Shown: positions 61,482 to 64,000 of the stretch, piece by piece | Position numbering within the stretch: position 1 is the stretch's first letter | How the letters are laid out: each line of letters begins with the position of its first letter | Assembly: GCA_019095985.1 (NCBI GenBank) | Contig: CM032659.1 | Location: forward strand, 24,210,716-24,274,715 | Origin: Streblospio benedicti | Lineage: Eukaryota > Annelida > Polychaeta > Spionida > Spionidae | Direction of reading: 5' to 3' | Length of the DNA stretch: 64,000 nt | Program-made: the position numbers and the translations under genes | Notes under the pieces: model-generated | The model's input: the letters and a program-made list of their open reading frames with translations, nothing else | Database searches by the model: none | Told to the model about the DNA's origin: nothing

Positions 61482-62199
61482 ATACAAAAATATCTCATGA
61501 ATCTATAAACAATTCAGTCAGTGAGTGTGCATATTAGTAATCTCATGGAGTCTATACATAGCATATGGTCTCAGTTTTGTACTTTTTGTGTTTCTTTGTA
61601 CATGTATGCTATATTTCCGTAATCAATGTTAAAAATTGTTCAAAAACGTTTTTATTTTAATGATGTTCAGCTTTCATGATAATTTTCATGATAAGGGCTC
61701 TGTAGAGCTGAAAAGCTTTGAAGGGCCAACAAACGAAACTCGTAATCGATCGTGTAGCATTAAAATTTGCTGTTGATGCATATAAAGAATACCGCTGTTA
61801 GTGACGTCATGACCAGACCAGCTCTTTGTTTGTATACAGTGGAAAGGACGTATGTGAAGAAATTTGTTGAGGAAATGTCATATTTTATGGATTATGTTGA
61901 AATGAAAGCATTAATAAAAATCCACCAGTGGTAGGCGGATGTGATATAGATTGCACAAGGAAAGTCTATTGAAGGTGCGATTTGCCTATACGACGCAACA
62001 ATGAGGAATTTGACAGCATGTTCGAAGTAGCGGTTGACAAAAAAAAACCCACACAGATATTGGATCATATCTCTGTCATAAGTTGTCGTATTGGTATATA
62101 ACTTACATGGAAATAATCTACAGTAATATGCGATTCCATTTATATGTATAAGTCTAGGTAATTGTTAAAACTGAATAGTTTATTTTGAGGATCAATCAC

Positions 62200-62450
62200 A
62201 TGCATGGCACTCGACAGCTACCGCGGCCTCATTTCACCTCTGAAATTTCACGATGCACAAGATCAATGCTCAAAATTAACAATGTAGTTTAGATAATTAT
62301 ATAGACTTATACATATGGATAGAATCGCATATTACTACAGATTATTGCCATCAAAGGTTTATATAAATACAACAACTAATAACTTATATATCATCCAATT
62401 TCTGTGTGGTGTTTTTGGTCACTGAATGCGAGTGGAGGTGTTGTCTGTCA
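62200..62450 (+). repeat. Dispersed repeat, copy 2
   Basis: Counterpart of 40940-41190 in POLR1B intron 1, same orientation, with shared blocks such as TTATACATATGGATAGAATC. Non-coding; family unknown. Confidence 0.5.
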
Positions 62451-64000
62451 AATTGATCATCGAGAATATCCACATTTTGATTATCAAAGTTTGATAAAAA
62501 ACTTCTTACAACTGTTTCACAATTGGTGTGGTTGGAGATGCATATTTCTGTAGATTACACATATAATAATGAAATAATTCTAGCACAGGTGTTGGGCTGG
62601 TTTATGAAGCAGATTCCAAGGACACACTTTTCGGCTGGACTTTTGACTTAGGCGGCAGTAACTTAATTAGTGGATGACAAACCTGCCGAATTGCTGCCTA
62701 AGCTCCCGGTAGATGAATAAATTGGGATCAATAGCAAGGTTTTTATTGCCGGCGCCGACCATTTAACACAGTAGCTGTTTTTTATTTCCTAGTTCGGGAT
62801 TCCCCCAACTGTAGTACTGCTGACGAGTTTAAATCTGCAGCACAGCAGCAGGGTTATTTAAAGCCACAGCTAGCTGCAGCTAATAATAGACTCTACCGCA
62901 ATGATACTAATGTACTTATGACTTTTCATTCATGTTAGTTAGACTATTTGTGGCAATTGTGTTATTTAATTGATGTATCCACTAATTTATGGCTGCTTTT
63001 GAAAGGTCATTTATATTTAATTGATATATCCACTTAATTAATTTTTTTTTTGAAAGGTCATTTAAATAGAAATGATAAGCCTAGGAGAACAATTGATACA
63101 AACAATGAAGCTAAATCACTTATAATTTATTAGCCACATCAACTAGTCAGAAGGGCTTATCCAACCAGTAGCCATATAAAGTATTTTCACAATGTATTAG
63201 TATTTATGCACATGTATGCTCCAAAAACCTGGGATGATAACTGCATTCTGCATATATAGATGTGTATATATATGTGTCAGTCAGTGAAGTAAATATTTGG
63301 TTTATGTGGTGGATATTTTATTTCAGAAAATATAAATACAAAATAGTGTAGTTTTTTTTTCCCCCTCCTTTCTTTTGAAAAGGTAAATATATTTTTTTAT
63401 TTTTGCCCCTTCCGTATCGTTGAGAAATGAAACATGTTTTTTATTATTTACCCCTGCTGACTAAAAAAATTTTAGCTTCAATTTTTCGGCCATCCAACTA
63501 ATTATTGCCGCCTTTACTCAATGCTCCGACAGTGCCACTGATAGACTATATAGATGTAGGTCTTGTCTAATATGTCCTGTGCAGCTGTTGAAGCTGACCA
63601 AAAATCCTATTACAGGACATCATGTAATGCATTTAATTATGATAGAACTAACATTCTAATACAAGACAGTGTGTAGTTTCTGGTTTCATAATATAAATAA
63701 TACTGTCTTGAGAGAAATTCCGCAAGATAGGCCTAGACTAAGCATCTTGTTACACCTGTCAAATCCACCAACGATAGAATGCCCATTTTCGAACCCTCAA
63801 AGTTTAGTAATAAAAACATGCTTAAATTTTTTTATAATTGATATGGTTGGAAACGCAGATTATGTAATAAAAATATTTTAGCTGTTGTATGGACTAAGGC
63901 ACAAGTATGAAAGGCCATTTATGACATAAGTGTCACCTAATATCTAACAATACCACTTCCTGTGCAAGTTCACTGTAACTCCGCTTTTAAAATTAGTCAA

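Larger units (their letters stand above)
60630..64000. other. Last visible POLR1B intron; no further exon found
   Basis: After the donor at 60630 there are 3.4 kb of AT-rich DNA without a match to the C-terminal zinc ribbon (two CxxC pairs) of RPA2, so the final exon or exons lie beyond the window. The stretch holds a hairpin (61325-61481) and a dispersed repeat copy (62200-62450). Confidence 0.7.

Overview
The window looks like a piece of an invertebrate animal genome. The genes have many introns with GT-AG boundaries and long AT-rich introns, there are LINEs, tRNA-derived SINEs and short inverted-repeat DNA transposons, and an ISG12/IFI27-type gene sits beside a POLR1B gene whose sequence reads as metazoan. 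A marine lophotrochozoan such as a mollusc would fit, but sequence alone does not settle the phylum. One 100-base run of N (31320-31419) shows this is a draft assembly.

Left half (about 4.9-29.5 kb), minus strand: a two-gene cassette occurs twice, at about 4860-13480 and 21350-29510. Each copy holds (i) an interferon-inducible ISG12/IFI27 (Ifi-6-16) family gene and, just downstream on the same strand, (ii) a seven-exon gene for a secreted protein that has a signal-peptide exon, about 300 residues I cannot assign to a family, and a C-terminal immunoglobulin-like domain. In the right-hand copy (21673-26964) all seven exons join in phase into 425 residues. The left-hand copy has two single-base frame changes and is either a decaying gene or a sequence error. 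ISG12 copy A can be completed with a signal-peptide exon about 5.6 kb upstream (18800-18870); no such exon was found for copy B. Copy-specific insertions date many mobile elements as younger than the duplication: a palindromic element with another transposon nested in it, a SINE, a tyrosine-recombinase fossil and a tetranucleotide-bearing insert.

Middle (29.5-40 kb): mostly repeats and unassigned DNA. Around the gap are microsatellites, a LINE 3' end, two copies of an inverted-end repeat and a Harbinger-type MITE. There are two curiosities: a short gene with three RPFTELD repeats that changes frame inside the third repeat, and an exon resembling the start of a P2RX7-C-type (CxC zinc) protein, about 110 bases downstream of a 24-base perfect palindrome holding a consensus CRE.

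Right half (40.1-60.6 kb), plus strand: POLR1B (RPA2/RPA135), the second-largest subunit of RNA polymerase I, in 29 recognisable exons from the start codon to just before the C-terminal zinc ribbon, which lies beyond the window. Two places do not join cleanly: about seven residues are missing between exons 4 and 5, and exon 21 is off frame by one base. Four of its introns begin with echoes of the exon-end/splice-donor sequence. The window ends in the last visible POLR1B intron.
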